A DNA stretch of 64,000 nucleotides from Undaria pinnatifida (GCA_012845835.1 JABAKD010000025.1:25200673-25264672); one strand, 5' to 3'; counted from the first letter of the stretch, positions 1 to 9,699 are shown. The notes: generated by a model from the letters alone, not told the origin. Translations and numbers: made by a program.

Positions 1-1196
1 AGGCATGTACCAGGGTATGTGGCTATCATTTCAATCGTATCATATAATGGTTCGCAGCACACGTATGCAAACGTATGCGACTGCAAAACCGGCAGACTTC
101 TGCAAGCCGTAGACTTGACCGCGCTCTCACCACCCCAAACTTATACATACCGTTTATTACCAGATAAAGTACTAAAAAGAAAGCGTGTGTTTAGTCTATG
201 TGGTCCGCGTATCTTTTTTTCGCAGATCGTCATCCAAATCTGGAAACAGGGCCGCGGGAGGGGTCGCATGATAAGAACAAACAACCAGCTATTATTCATA
301 ACAACAAGTTCAACTTCCACGCTTGGATTCAACCGAAATACGAGGGCGGGGGGGTTAGAGCAAACATCGGTGCTGCTGTGGAACGAAGCAGCATGCTGGG
401 ACACGAAGGACGCCGACGAGGGCATACGAAAAAAAACACGCGCACGGGCTCTCTTCTCACCTGTCATGCTCAGTGGCGTTAAGCAGCCATCCTTTCGACC
501 TCTTGTCCGCGTCCTCACTCTCAGCTGACGGCTCAACGTCCAGACCTACGACTACAGTCTCCTCCAGGCCTTCCCTGTCGTCGTCTGAGCGCCTGTTGAA
601 AGTTTCATGTACTGCTGTGCTTTTGTCCCCAACAGCAACGACGGTTGCGTCGGCCCCGCCCCTAACAAGGACGGTCGTATAGAACCAGCAGGGGCCTAAC
701 CTATGAAACTTTGGCTGCTGCTGCTTGAGCCCGCCGAGACCACTGTAATTAGCTGTCGCCAGGAAACAACTGTTAACAGCAGCAGCAGGTGGGCCCACCG
801 GTGAGCTCCTGTTACCGATGGAGGACTGTTTCAAACCGCAAGTCGGCAGTGTCCCGAAAGGTACTCCTCTAGTGGGTAGAACGAGAGATGCAGCGTGCGG
901 ACAGGACTGCGACAAGGTGTAGATGCATAGGGTGGCTGAGGCCCAGTTGACCCTATGCAGGTTCATCCTACGTCCGCTTCCTTCGCACGACAATCCAAAA
1001 AAGCAGCAGTTTACGGTTTGAGGGGAACGTGGTTGTGTGGTCGTTTTCTTGCGCTACAGCACATGATCTAGAGGCATGTTTCCCTCGGGATTGCAGAAAG
1101 TTCGGTATTGTGACTCTTCTCGTGTTGTTTTGTTGTTGTGAGGTAGAGTTTTCCCCCCTGCGCGAATGGTTGGAAAGACCCCGGCTATGTTGGTTC
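1..1196. other. Unassigned sequence at the left edge
   Basis: No recognisable mobile-element domain, RNA gene or repeat shared with the rest of the window was seen here apart from the hypothetical ORF at 457-993. It may be genic or old degraded repeat. Confidence 0.3.
457..993 (-). CDS. Hypothetical ORF, 178 codons
   Basis: I do not recognise this protein. The open frame starts at 993 and ends at 457. The N-terminal half is rich in Ser, Cys, Gly and Pro with no convincing signal peptide. The C-terminal third (residues about 132-178) is strongly charged and acidic, with a run SDDDREGLEE and a second acidic patch ESEDADKRSK, which is unlike a random translation. No known domain, no intron signals I would trust, and no neighbour that suggests a role. 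It could be a chance ORF or an exon. Confidence that it is a real gene is low. Confidence 0.22.
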   Translation of the reverse strand: MSCEGSGRRMNLHRVNWASATLCIYTLSQSCPHAASLVLPTRGVPFGTLPTCGLKQSSIGNRSSPVGPPAAAVNSCFLATANYSGLGGLKQQQPKFHRLGPCWFYTTVLVRGGADATVVAVGDKSTAVHETFNRRSDDDREGLEETVVVGLDVEPSAESEDADKRSKGWLLNATEHDR

Positions 1197-1198
1197 AT

Positions 1199-1306
1199 CT
1201 TTTTTTTTTTTTTTTTTTTTTTTTATCCTCCGGCGGATGGGGAAAAATAAAGCTTTAGCTCACCACACTTCCGCGTATTTTCATACGCGTCGTGTGTCGA
1301 TTTATC
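1199..1306 (-). repeat. Poly(A)-tailed small repeat, copy 1
   Basis: A run of 25 T (1200-1224) is followed by a body of about 80 bp beginning ATCCTCCGGCGGAT. Read on the minus strand the body ends in a poly(A) tail, as in a SINE or retroposed transcript. The same body after a T-rich run is at 60,276-60,388, and a more diverged tail-less relative lies at 46,741-46,790 on the plus strand. The body contains a perfect hairpin, GCGTAT-TTTC-ATACGC. Confidence 0.6.
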
Positions 1307-1367
1307 ATGAAAATAAAAATACACACTGAAGCTGTGGGATCGAATATTTTGTCGAAACTCGTCTTTG
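1307..1367 (+). repeat. GR-family module, left part, interrupted at CTTTG
   Basis: This matches the start of the GR module seen uninterrupted at 20,885-21,080 and 23,030-23,225, and stops exactly at CTTTG (1363-1367). The continuation, starting CAAGCTGT, is found at 9525, so the insertions at 1368-9519 split one module. Confidence 0.8.
1363..1367. repeat. CTTTG direct repeat, left boundary of insertion
   Basis: CTTTG occurs at 1363-1367, 2014-2018 and 9520-9524, bounding each of two tandem insertions. Empty copies of the host repeat have a single CTTTG followed by CAAGCTG (for example near 20,930 and 23,077). Confidence 0.75.
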
Positions 1368-2013
1368 TTTGATATCTTTCGAATTGCTTGGTTATTATTG
1401 TGTCTGTGACTTGGGAGGGAGAGCACCCCGAGAGACCAATCTACCGCAACCAACCTTGACGGTATTCCACTGGTGGTCTCTACTCTAAATCCCGTCTCTC
1501 CCTCCGTTAACCACTAGCCAGGTCCCAACCGAAACCCATGCAGTCTAAGACGACTGAGTCCCACCCACGGTACGATACCGTGGAAACTCCTCCATCCGAC
1601 TCCTAAGTGAACCAACTGTTGTATATACCAATATCAGTTAATTCCTAGTGCACAGAAATGAAGACAAACACAATTGTCATAAAATACACAGTGCGACATT
1701 TCCCCCTTCTCCTCACCTTCGAAAGAAAAAGGGTGGGTGGGTGGGAGAAATATCACGAGAGCCGACCTAATGCTGGGTCGCTGGCCGGCTACTAACACTT
1801 GCCTCTTCTCTGGTCGCACAGCCTACACGGTACCGTCCCTTGCCCTCCGACGTGCGGGCTTACCTAGCTGCGCGAGTCAACCGAAGAGTGATGGCCACCA
1901 ACTACCGTGTGGTGGACCGTTACCAGAGCATGGAACAACAACCCTAAATTCTTTCGCGTCCAAACAAACCACGGGTTACGCCGCTTTCGGTTCCCGAAGG
2001 TCATAACCCTCTC
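1368..2013. mobile_element. Short non-autonomous copy of the tyrosine-recombinase element
   Basis: A 646-bp unit begins TTTGATATC and ends CATAACCCTCTC, with the same ends as the 7.5-kb element that follows it head to tail. Shared left end: 1368-1594 with 2019-2245 (227 bp each, nearly identical). Shared right end: 1745-2013 with 9251-9519 (269 bp each). The 150 bp between (1595-1744) are private. It encodes no recombinase, so it would depend on one in trans, or arose from the larger copy by deletion. An 89-codon plus-strand frame (1737-2006) is conserved with 9276-9512 only because the DNA is duplicated. Confidence 0.72.
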
Positions 2014-2018
2014 CTTTG
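2014..2018. repeat. CTTTG at the head-to-tail junction
   Basis: This joins the right end of the 646-bp copy to the left end of the 7.5-kb copy. Its sequence is what a circularised element would carry across its own joined ends. Confidence 0.7.
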
Positions 2019-2267
2019 TTTGATATCTTTCGAATTGCTTGGTTATTATTGTGTCTGTGACTTGGGAGGGAGAGCACCCCGAGAGACCAATCTACCGCAA
2101 CCAACCTTGACGGTATTCCACTGGTGGTCTCTACTCTAAATCCCGTCTCTCCCTCCGTTAACCACTAGCCAGGTCCCAACCGAAACCCATGCAGTCTAAG
2201 ACGACTGAGTCCCACCCACGGTACGATACCGTGGAAACTCCTCCAAACACGAGGTCGCCGAAGACTG

Positions 2268-3245
2268 CTACGGTTTCCCCCATATAGTGCCTTGGCCTGG
2301 CTGTCTCTGGCCCTTTCCTGCTACCGCTAGTTTGCGAGAGACTTGTCCTGCGTCCTCTACGTTATTGCGAGTGTATACCTTGTAAGCATCAGACTTCCAA
2401 CGTCCTTCGCGCTGGGTTACTCGCTCGGGCACGTCGCCTCCCGCCGCGAGCACGGACGCACCTCCTATACGGAGAGAGTGTAGTGCAAACTCATCGGGGT
2501 TGCGTCCCGACCGCGCCACAATCTCTCTCAACGCTCGCATCGCTTGGCCATATCCCCATACTCTCACTCCGTTGTCACTACGATACGAGGCGAGGGGGGC
2601 GCGTTCGGGAAGCGCTGGATACCGCGACAACAGATCCACCATGAGGGCAACGGCGCCGCCGCCGGTGCCCAAACCCGAACGCGGACCCCGCACCGCGGAA
2701 CGTGTGCGCACGATGACGCTACCTGCTTGCCCCTGATCACCCTTGTGTCCTCGAACGCGTACCTCCAAGCGATCGGCCCCGTGCCACCGCAATATATCCA
2801 ACTGGCTCTCTCCAGCAAAGAATGCAACATCACTACGTGTAAGGCAGTGTGCGGCGTGCACGACGCGTGCTGCGCCCGCAAACACCTCGTCCGACCGCAT
2901 AATGAAACCAAAAAAATATGCCATACCCAAACAAAGCCACAGAACGCCACCACCACTGCCCCATGACGGGGCTAGGCTTTTCCCTGCCCACAGCATCTCC
3001 CATGACACCGGGAGGCGTACGGGGCGGGCTGTTCCCGCGAGCGTGTGTGAACGTGAAATCCCTTTCAACGCGCTCTTCATCAAAGACGACTTTGTAGGAA
3101 GCTCAAGACCCAAACCCACCCGGTGAAAATACTGTACGGCGGCAAGTTTACCAGAAATGGTCCCCGCTTGGTTCCCTTCAGATGCGGCACACCACGCCGC
3201 GAAATCGACCAGGGCCCATATCAGGCGCTTTCTGACTCCCCTGGT
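2268..3245 (-). CDS. Tyrosine recombinase (phage-integrase fold)
   Basis: The open frame covers about 325 residues and is longer than the ATG/GTG-based call at 3119, because the frame stays open up to a TGA at 3246-3248. An N-terminal SAM-like core-binding region (residues about 8-85, including DFAAWCAAS and KLAAVQYFHR) precedes the catalytic domain. The expected residues are present: Arg at about 117 (IMRSDEVF), Lys at about 168 (RGHKGDQ), His-x-x-Arg at about 256-259 (HSLRIGGAS), Trp at about 283 in place of the second His (EGRWKSDAY), and the nucleophile Tyr at about 291 (YKVYTRNN). The family joins element ends to a target through a covalent 3'-phosphotyrosine. The start is unclear: a TGA and a frame change separate it from the CCCH ORF upstream, so either the true start is internal or an upstream part is frameshifted. 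The catalytic part looks intact. Confidence 0.85.
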   Translation of the reverse strand, partial: TRGVRKRLIWALVDFAAWCAASEGNQAGTISGKLAAVQYFHRVGLGLELPTKSSLMKSALKGISRSHTLAGTARPVRLPVSWEMLWAGKSLAPSWGSGGGVLWLCLGMAYFFGFIMRSDEVFAGAARVVHAAHCLTRSDVAFFAGESQLDILRWHGADRLEVRVRGHKGDQGQAGSVIVRTRSAVRGPRSGLGTGGGAVALMVDLLSRYPALPERAPLASYRSDNGVRVWGYGQAMRALREIVARSGRNPDEFALHSLRIGGASVLAAGGDVPERVTQREGRWKSDAYKVYTRNNVEDAGQVSRKLAVAGKGQRQPGQGTIWGKP

Positions 3246-3282
3246 TCAAGATATGACTCGCTACCTATCCGCTCACGAAATT

Positions 3283-3696
3283 TTAACCAAGACCGGAAGC
3301 CTGAGCCATAAGTGCGTTCAGACGAGCCCGCAACTGACTGCCGGATGTACTGGACGCTAAAATCCCGGTACATAGACCCGCACCCGCTTGCCCTAGGTCC
3401 TGCTCCTGATCCGGATACAGGTTCCGACCCCGGGTGTACCAGCGGCGCCTCCCTCCTGGTAGCTGCAGCTCGATGTCCTCCCAGAGTTGGCCCCGCGGGT
3501 GAGCGGAGCCCGCACCCCTACGGGCTGCTAGGTACAGCGGCAGTGCGAGCTGTCGAACCACCCTGTGCCATGGCTTGTCCCCTGGCTTGCGTGCCGGCTT
3601 GTGACCCCCCGGCTCCCGCGCTAGGAGCGCGAGATCCATCGGATGCTGCAGCGCTGCCGCTGCGGTACTTCTTCGCGGAGTCGTGAAGGAATGCAC
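3283..3696 (-). pseudogene. Linker frame between CCCH ORF and recombinase
   Basis: A 137-codon frame in a different phase overlaps the end of the CCCH ORF. Its last third (LRARLNALMAQASG) has the character of the segment that usually precedes a YR core-binding domain. The likely history is one ORF or two adjacent ORFs broken by frameshifts at about 3,520-3,600 and 3,246-3,283. No independent function is claimed. Confidence 0.35.
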
Positions 3697-3820
3697 ATTG
3701 CCGGAAACGGCAACCCTCCTTTTTGGCCCAACCGAAACAGTGCCTCGCCGTCTGCGTCTTCGCCCGCTTCGCCGCCGACGGGCCGCTTCTTGCCCAACTT
3801 GACGTGCCGCCCGCGGACAA
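3518..3820 (-). CDS. CCCH zinc-finger ORF of the YR element
   Basis: This 100-codon frame begins right after a TAG and contains CFGWAKKEGCRFRQCAFLH, a C-x8-C-x4-C-x3-H arrangement typical of CCCH fingers that bind RNA or single-stranded nucleic acid. A basic Ser/Ala/Gly/Gln-rich tail follows. It lies just upstream of the recombinase in the same direction, so it may encode a gag-like or nucleic-acid-binding accessory protein of the element. The frame is probably truncated by a frameshift near its end. Real CCCH finger: likely; separate gene: uncertain. Confidence 0.5.
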   Translation of the reverse strand: MSAGGTSSWARSGPSAAKRAKTQTARHCFGWAKKEGCRFRQCAFLHDSAKKYRSGSAAASDGSRAPSAGAGGSQAGTQARGQAMAQGGSTARTAAVPSSP

Positions 3821-3827
3821 CTATCAT

Positions 3828-4058
3828 ACCACCCGTATATAACATTTAATACATATATGCATTATATACCACCTGTATATAACAATTATATATACACATT
3901 AGATATATATGATATATACCGGTTCGTAACCTGCTCGTATCCCAGATATACTTTGAACCATCGAATGCGGAGAACCTGGTACCAGGGATACATTCTACCT
4001 GGTACGCATCAAGTGTCCTTCCAACCCCCGTTCGACCCCGTCCGAATTTATATATATT
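3828..4058. other. AT-rich spacer with TATA-type repeats
   Basis: The segment is dominated by TATATA tracts and short repeats of the type ACCACCCGTATATAAC / ACCACCTGTATATAAC (near 3828 and 3870). It sits between the divergent YR module and the tandem-array element and could hold the promoter of the minus-strand genes, but no specific site can be named. Confidence 0.35.
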
Positions 4059-4059
4059 C

Positions 4060-7000
4060 GTATGTATATATTTTTTCTTTTCTCCTTTTTCTTTTCGCCT
4101 CCGGTTCACCCATTTAATAGACGCTGTCGGAACTTACATCCGGTTCATCTAGCACTTGAGTTGTCGTGCATACGCGATGAATACATGATGACGATGACCA
4201 ATATTTCAGCGATTGACACGTAACTTCGCATCAGATTCATGACCATTCTTACCATGGTCTGCGTATTGTGGTATATTCAGTACCATACCTGTGGTATAGA
4301 TATATACACACGTACGATGATTCGCGACTTGTCAGATCACATCTTCTGCTGTACCAGGTACTCGTACTACACAGCGACGGCTGCATCATTCGAGCCCACC
4401 TAAAAACCATGACCCATCGATTGTACGCGAAACATGCGAAGCCGTGATACCGGCGGTCGCATACAGCAATAAATAAACGCCTGTCTCGACGGAGACGAGG
4501 TGTAGTTATCCTGTCTTTGGTTTCTCAATTCGAGCATGAAGGGGGGGTACAAATAACTGGAGACATAAATCATCGCCCGTCTCAACGGAGACTGGGTACG
4601 TATTCTGCCTCAACCCCACCTGAAACCATGACCCATCGATTGTACGCGAAACAGGCGAAGCCGTGATACCAGCGGTCGCATGCAGCGACAACCAAACGCC
4701 TGCCTCGAAGGAGACGAGGTGTAAGTATCCTGTCTTTGGTTTCTCAATTCGAGCATGAAAGGGGGTACAAATGATTGGCGACATACGTCAACGCCCGTCG
4801 CAACGGAGACTGGGTACGTATTCTGCCTCAACCCCACCTGAAACCATGACCCATCGATTGTACGCGAAACATGCGAAGCCGTGATACCGGCGGTCGCATA
4901 CAGCAATAAATAAACGCCTGTCTCGACGGAGACGAGGTGTAGGTATTGTGTCTTTGGTTTCTCAATTCGAGCATGAAGGCGGGTACAAATAATTGGAGAC
5001 ATAAATCATTGCCCGTCTCAACGGAGACTGTGTACGTATTCTACCTCAACCCCACCTGAAACCATGACCCATCGATTGTACGCGAAACATGCGAAGCCGT
5101 GATACCGGCGGTCGCATACAGCAATAAATGAACGCCTGTCTCGACGGAGACGAGGTGTAGTTATCCTGTCTTTGGTTTCTCAATTCGAGCATGAAGGGGG
5201 GGTACAAATAATTGGCGACATGAATCATCGCCCGTCTCAACGGAGACTGGGTACGTATTCTGACTCCACCCCACCTGAAACCATGACCCATCGATTGTAC
5301 GCGAAACATGCGAAGCCGTGATACCGGCGGTCGCATACAGCAATAAATAAACGACTGTCTCGACGGAGACGAGGTGTAGGTATTCTGTCTTTGGTTTCTC
5401 AATTCGAGCATGAAGGCGGGTACAAATAATTGGCGACGTAAATCAGCGCCCCTCTTGACATAGACTAGGTACGTATCATGTCTCAACCCCACCTGAAACC
5501 ATGACCCATCGATTGTACGCGAAACCTGCGAAGCCGAGAGACCGGCAGTCGCATACAGCAATAACCAAATGCCTGCCTCGACGGAGACGAGGTATAGGTA
5601 TCCTGTCTTCGGTTTCTCAATTCGAGCATGAAGGGGGGGAACAAAATGTTGGAGACATAAATCATCGCCCGTCTCAACGGAGACTGGGTACGTATTCTGC
5701 CTAAACCCCACCTGAAACCATGACCCATCGATTGTACGCGAAACATTCGAAGCCGCGATACCAGCGGTCGCATGCAGCGACAACCAAACGCCTGCCTCGA
5801 AGGAGACGAGGTGCAAGTATCCTGTCTTTGGTTTCTCAATTCGAGCATGAAAGGGGGTACAAATGATTGGCGACATACGTCAACGCCCGTCGCAACGGAG
5901 ACTGGGTACGTATTCTGCCTCAACCCCACCTGAAACCATGACCCATCGATTGTACGCGAAACAGGCGAAGCCGTGATACCGGCGGTCGCATACAGCAATA
6001 AATTGAACGCCTGTCTCGACGGAGACGAGGTGTAGTTATCCTGTCTTTGGTTTCTCAATTCGAGCATGAAGGGGGGGTACAAATGATTGGCGACATAAAT
6101 CATCGCCCGTCTCAACGGAGACTGGGTACGTATTCTGCCTCAACCCCACCTGAAACCATGACCCATTGATTGTACGCGAAAAATGCGAAGCCGTGATACC
6201 GGCGGTCGCATACAGCAATAAATGAACGCCTGTCTCGACGGAGACGAGGTGTAGGTATTCTGTCTTTGGTTTCTCAATTCGAGCATGAAGGCGGGTACAA
6301 ATAATTGGCGACATAAATCATCGCCCGTCTCAACGGAGACTGGGTACGTATTCTGCCTCAACCCCACCTGAAACCATGACCCATCGATTGTACGCGAAAC
6401 ATGCGAAGCCGTGATACCGGCGGTCGCATACAGCAATAAATAAACGCCTGTCTCGACGGAGACGAGGTGTAGTTATCCTGTCTTTGGTTTCTCAATTCGA
6501 GCATGAAGGGGGGGTACAAATAATTGGCGACATAAATCATCGCCCGTCTCAACAGAGACTGGGTACGTATTCTGCCTCAACCCCACCTGAAACCATGACC
6601 CATCGATTGTACGCGAAACATGCGAAGCCGTGATACCGGCGGTCGCATACAGCAATAAATAAACGCCTGTCTCGACGGAGACGAGGTGTAGTTATCCTGT
6701 CTTTGGTTTCTCAATTCGAGCATGAAGGGGGGGGAGTACAAATAATTGGCGACATAAATCATCGCCCGTCTCAACGGAGACTGGGTACGTATTCTGCCTC
6801 AACCCCACCTGAAACCATGACCCATCGATTGTACGCGAAACATGCGAAGCCGTGATACCGGCGGTCGCATACAGCAGTAACTAAACGCCTGTCTCGACGG
6901 AGACGAGGTGTAGGTATTCTGTCTTTGGTTTCTCAATTCGAGCATGAAGGCAGGTACAAATAATTGGCGACGTAAATCAGCGCCCCTCTCAACGTAGACT

Positions 7001-7612
7001 AGGTACGTATTCTGCCTCAACCCCACCTGAAACCATGACCCATCGATTGTACGCGAAACATGCGAAGCCGTGATACCGGCGGTCGCATACAGCAGTAACT
7101 AAACGCCTGTCTCGACGGAGACGAGGTGTAGGTATTCTGTCTTTGGTTTCTCAATTCGAGCATGAAGGCGGGTACAAATAATTGGCGACGTAAATCAGCG
7201 CCCCTCTCAACGTAGACTAGGTACGTATTCTGTATCAACCCCACCTGAAACCATGACCCATCGATTGTACGCGAAACCTGCGAAGCCGAGAGACCGGCGG
7301 TCGCATACAGCAATAACCAAATGCCTGCCTCGACGGAGACGAGGTATAGGTATCCTGTCTTCGGTTTCTCAATTCGAGCATGAAGGGGGGCTACAAATAA
7401 TAACGTCGTCACATAAGTCAACGCCCGTCTGCCCGTCTCGACGGAGACTGGGTAAGTATTATGCGTCTATCTTCTCACTTTTTATTACCGGTGAAATACT
7501 GTCCAACGCCTGACTCGACGGAGTGCCAGGTAGACATTCTTTATTTCTTACATATTTGGCTTGTCACCTGCAGGAACAGGGCGCTGTATACTATGCGTAA
7601 TAATATATTCCA
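4060..7612. mobile_element. Tandem-array element A
   Basis: This unit has a 5' flank of about 300 bp (from about 4,085), a 14-unit 218-bp array (4390-7458) and a 3' flank of about 155 bp. The same 5' and 3' flanks bound the shorter array in element B (7613-9054), with the same order and orientation. Elements A and B are thus one modular unit in tandem that differs mainly in array length. No protein-coding domain was found. The boundaries are estimates from where A and B stop matching. Confidence 0.6.
4390..7458. repeat. 218-bp tandem array, 14 units
   Basis: The anchor CCATGACCCATCGATTG occurs at 4408, 4626, 4844, 5062, 5281, 5499, 5718, 5936, 6156, 6374, 6593, 6815, 7033 and 7251, mostly 218 or 219 bp apart. 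One unit (5936) carries CATTGATTG two units boundary later, at 6156. Each unit carries two short hairpins of the type GTCTC-NACG-GAGAC about 100 bp apart, followed by similar text, so the 218-bp unit appears to be a dimer of an older unit of about 109 bp. The period is not a multiple of three, so the many minus-strand ORFs across it are not protein repeats. Confidence 0.95.
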
Positions 7613-9054
7613 GCCATTGGTATATATATATATATTTTCGCTTCTGGTTCATCCATTTAATAGACGCTGTCGGAACTTACATCCGGTTCATCTAGCACTT
7701 GAGTTGTCGTGCAAACGCGATGAATACATGATGACGATGACCAATATTTCAGCGATTGACACGTAATTTCGCATCAGATTCATGACCATTCTTACCATGG
7801 TCTGCGTATTGTGGTATATTCGGTACCATACCTATGGTATAAATATGTGCATACGTACGAAGATGAGTCGCGACTTGTCAGATCACATCTTCTGCTGTAC
7901 CAGGTACTCGTACTACACAGCGACGGCTGCATCATTCGAGCCCACCTAAAAACCATGACCCATCGATTGTACGCGAAACATGTGAAGCCGTGATACCTGC
8001 GGTCGCACGCAACGGCGTGGCGATCGCCTCTCTCGACTTCCCATACAGAATTAACCCGACGCCTGTCTCGACGGAGACTAGGTGTGGGTATTGTGTCTTT
8101 GGTTTATCAATTCGAGCATGAATGGGGTACATACTAACAACCTATATAGGTCAACGCCCGTCTCAACGGAGACTGGGTATGCATTTAACCCGCACCAAAG
8201 CCTGATATTCTGTATCTGACTTCTTCATTAAATCGAGCCCACCTGAGACCATGACCCATCGATTGTACGCGAAACATGCGAAGCCGTGATACCGGCGGTC
8301 GCATGCAGCAATAAATGAACGCCTGTCTCGACGGAGACGAGGTGTAGTTATCCTGTCTTTGGTTTCTCAATTCGAGCATGAAGGGGGGGTACAAATAATT
8401 GGAGACATAAATCATCGCCCGTCTCAACGGAGACTGGGTACGTATTCTGCCTCAACCCCACCTGAAACCATGACCCATCGATTGTACGCGAAACATGCGA
8501 AGCCGTGATACCGGCGGTCGCATACAGCAATAACTAAACGCCTGTCTCGACGGAGACGAGGTGTAGGTATTCTGTCTTTGGTTTCTCAATTCGAGCATGA
8601 AGGCGGGTACAAATAATTGGCGACGTAAATCAGCGCCCCTCTCAACGTAGACTAGGTACGTATTCTGTATCAACCCCACCTGAAACCATGACCCATCGAT
8701 TGTACGCGAAACCTGCGAAGCCGAGAGACCGGCGGTCGCGTACAGCAATAACCAAATGCCTGCCTCGACGGAGACGAGGTATAGGTATCCTGTCTTTGGT
8801 TTCTCAATTCGAGCATGAAGGGGGGGGTACAAACAATAACGTCGTCATAAGTCAACACCCGTCTGCCCGTCTCGACGGAGACTGGGTAAGTATTATGCGT
8901 CTATCTTCTCACTTTTTATTACCGGTGAAATACTGTCCAACGCCTGACTCGACGGAGTACCAGGTAGACATTCTGCATTTCTTACATATTTGGCTCGTCA
9001 CCTGCAGGACCAGGGCGCTGTATATACTATCTGCGTGATAATGTATTGCAGCCC
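7613..9054. mobile_element. Tandem-array element B
   Basis: This second, shorter copy of element A follows it directly. Its left flank (about 7,640-7,935) matches 4,085-4,390 and its right flank (about 8,893-9,054) matches 7,458-7,612. Its array has four units. The first unit (7953 to 8249, 296 bp) carries extra sequence near 8,010-8,050, and sequence near 8,185-8,230 is also private. Confidence 0.6.
7935..8893. repeat. 218-bp tandem array, 4 units
   Basis: Anchor positions are 7953, 8249, 8468 and 8686. The last three spacings are 219 and 218 bp; the first is 296 bp because of inserted sequence. The sequence type and order of variants at the 3' end (8468 and 8686) match the last units of the first array (7033 and 7251), consistent with duplication of the array end. 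Confidence 0.93.
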
Positions 9055-9142
9055 ACTCCTTTCGGTTTGTCGCTGGGATGTGACCGACAAACATAACCAA
9101 ATTCTCGTCAAGCACGTCCGGAGAAATAGACACAAACGACAG

Positions 9143-9252
9143 AAATATCACGGCTACTAACACTTGCCTCTTCTCTGGTCGCACAGCCTACACGGTACCG
9201 TCCCTTGCCCTCCGACGTGCGGGCTTACCTAGCTGCGCGAGTCAACCGAAGA
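9143..9252. repeat. Partial duplication of the element right end
   Basis: About 105 bp from AAATATCACGGCTACTAAC to CCGAAGAG repeats, with an internal deletion of about 35 bp, the text at 9,253-9,396. It is next to the true right end and looks like a local tandem duplication. Confidence 0.75.
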
Positions 9253-9519
9253 GAAATATCACGAGAGCCGACCTAATGCTGGGTCGCTGGCCGGCTACTA
9301 ACACTTGCCTCTTCTCTGGTCGCACAGCCTACACGGTACCGTCCCTTGCCCTCCGACGTGCGGGCTTACCTAGCTGCGCGAGTCAACCGAAGAGTGATGG
9401 CCACCAACTACCGTGTGGTGGACCGTTACCAGAGCATGGAACAACAACCCTAAATTCTTTCGCGTCCAAACAAACCACGGGTTACGCCGCTTTCGGTTCC
9501 CGAAGGTCATAACCCTCTC
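9251..9519. repeat. Right terminal region of the YR element
   Basis: This is almost identical to 1745-2013, the right end of the 646-bp copy. Near identity over 269 bp implies a recent common origin or gene conversion between the two tandem copies. Confidence 0.8.
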
Positions 9520-9690
9520 CTTTGCAAGCTGTCTGTGTGTGATACTCCGATCGCGCGTATTACGGATTGTGTGTCCTCATTAAGGATACAGGTCGGCGAC
9601 CCCCCTTGCAACCACAGTGTAGCGATCAGGGTCAACAGGGTGATGTTAGTCATTCTGTGCGCGGAAGCTAAAAACCTTACCAGGTACGTG
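9520..9690 (+). repeat. GR-family module, right part
   Basis: CTTTG then CAAGCTGT resumes the module that stops at 1367. It runs through the usual text ending in GTGCGCGGAAGCTA near 9,670 and abuts a LINE 3' tail. Confidence 0.8.
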
Positions 9691-9699
9691 TTGGTTCAT

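Larger units (their letters stand above)
2019..9519. mobile_element. Crypton-like tyrosine-recombinase element, 7,501 bp
   Basis: This unit is bounded by CTTTG at 2014-2018 and 9520-9524 and fills a split GR module, so both ends are defined to the base. Contents: left end (2019-2245), a tyrosine recombinase on the minus strand (2268-3245), a CCCH-finger ORF on the minus strand (3518-3820), two tandem-array elements (about 4060-7612 and 7613-9054), a partial right-end duplication (9143-9252) and the right end (9251-9519). No reverse transcriptase, RNase H or terminal inverted repeat was seen. One YR gene, no long terminal repeats and short identical flanking repeats fit Cryptons, which integrate a circular form by recombination at a short site. 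An RT-less derivative of a DIRS/Ngaro element is the main alternative, since the YR resembles the one at 42.2-43.3 kb. The tandem arrays may be part of it or nested later. Confidence 0.65.

Noticed and set aside
1737-2006. ORF conserved with 9276-9512 as a real gene
   Set aside because: The DNA itself is nearly identical, so conservation of the frame carries no information.
1368-2245. The 227-bp direct repeats as LTRs of a small retrotransposon
   Set aside because: The right boundary at 9519 carries only the other shared end, there is no TG...CA structure or primer site, and the CTTTG pattern explains the data better.
4390-7458. CRISPR-like array
   Set aside because: The 218-bp units are repeated throughout with no unique spacers, and the setting is eukaryotic.
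4400-9000. Many minus-strand ORFs of 60-276 codons over the 218-bp arrays
   Set aside because: The period is not a multiple of three, so the same DNA is read in all phases and the proteins are artefacts of the repeat.
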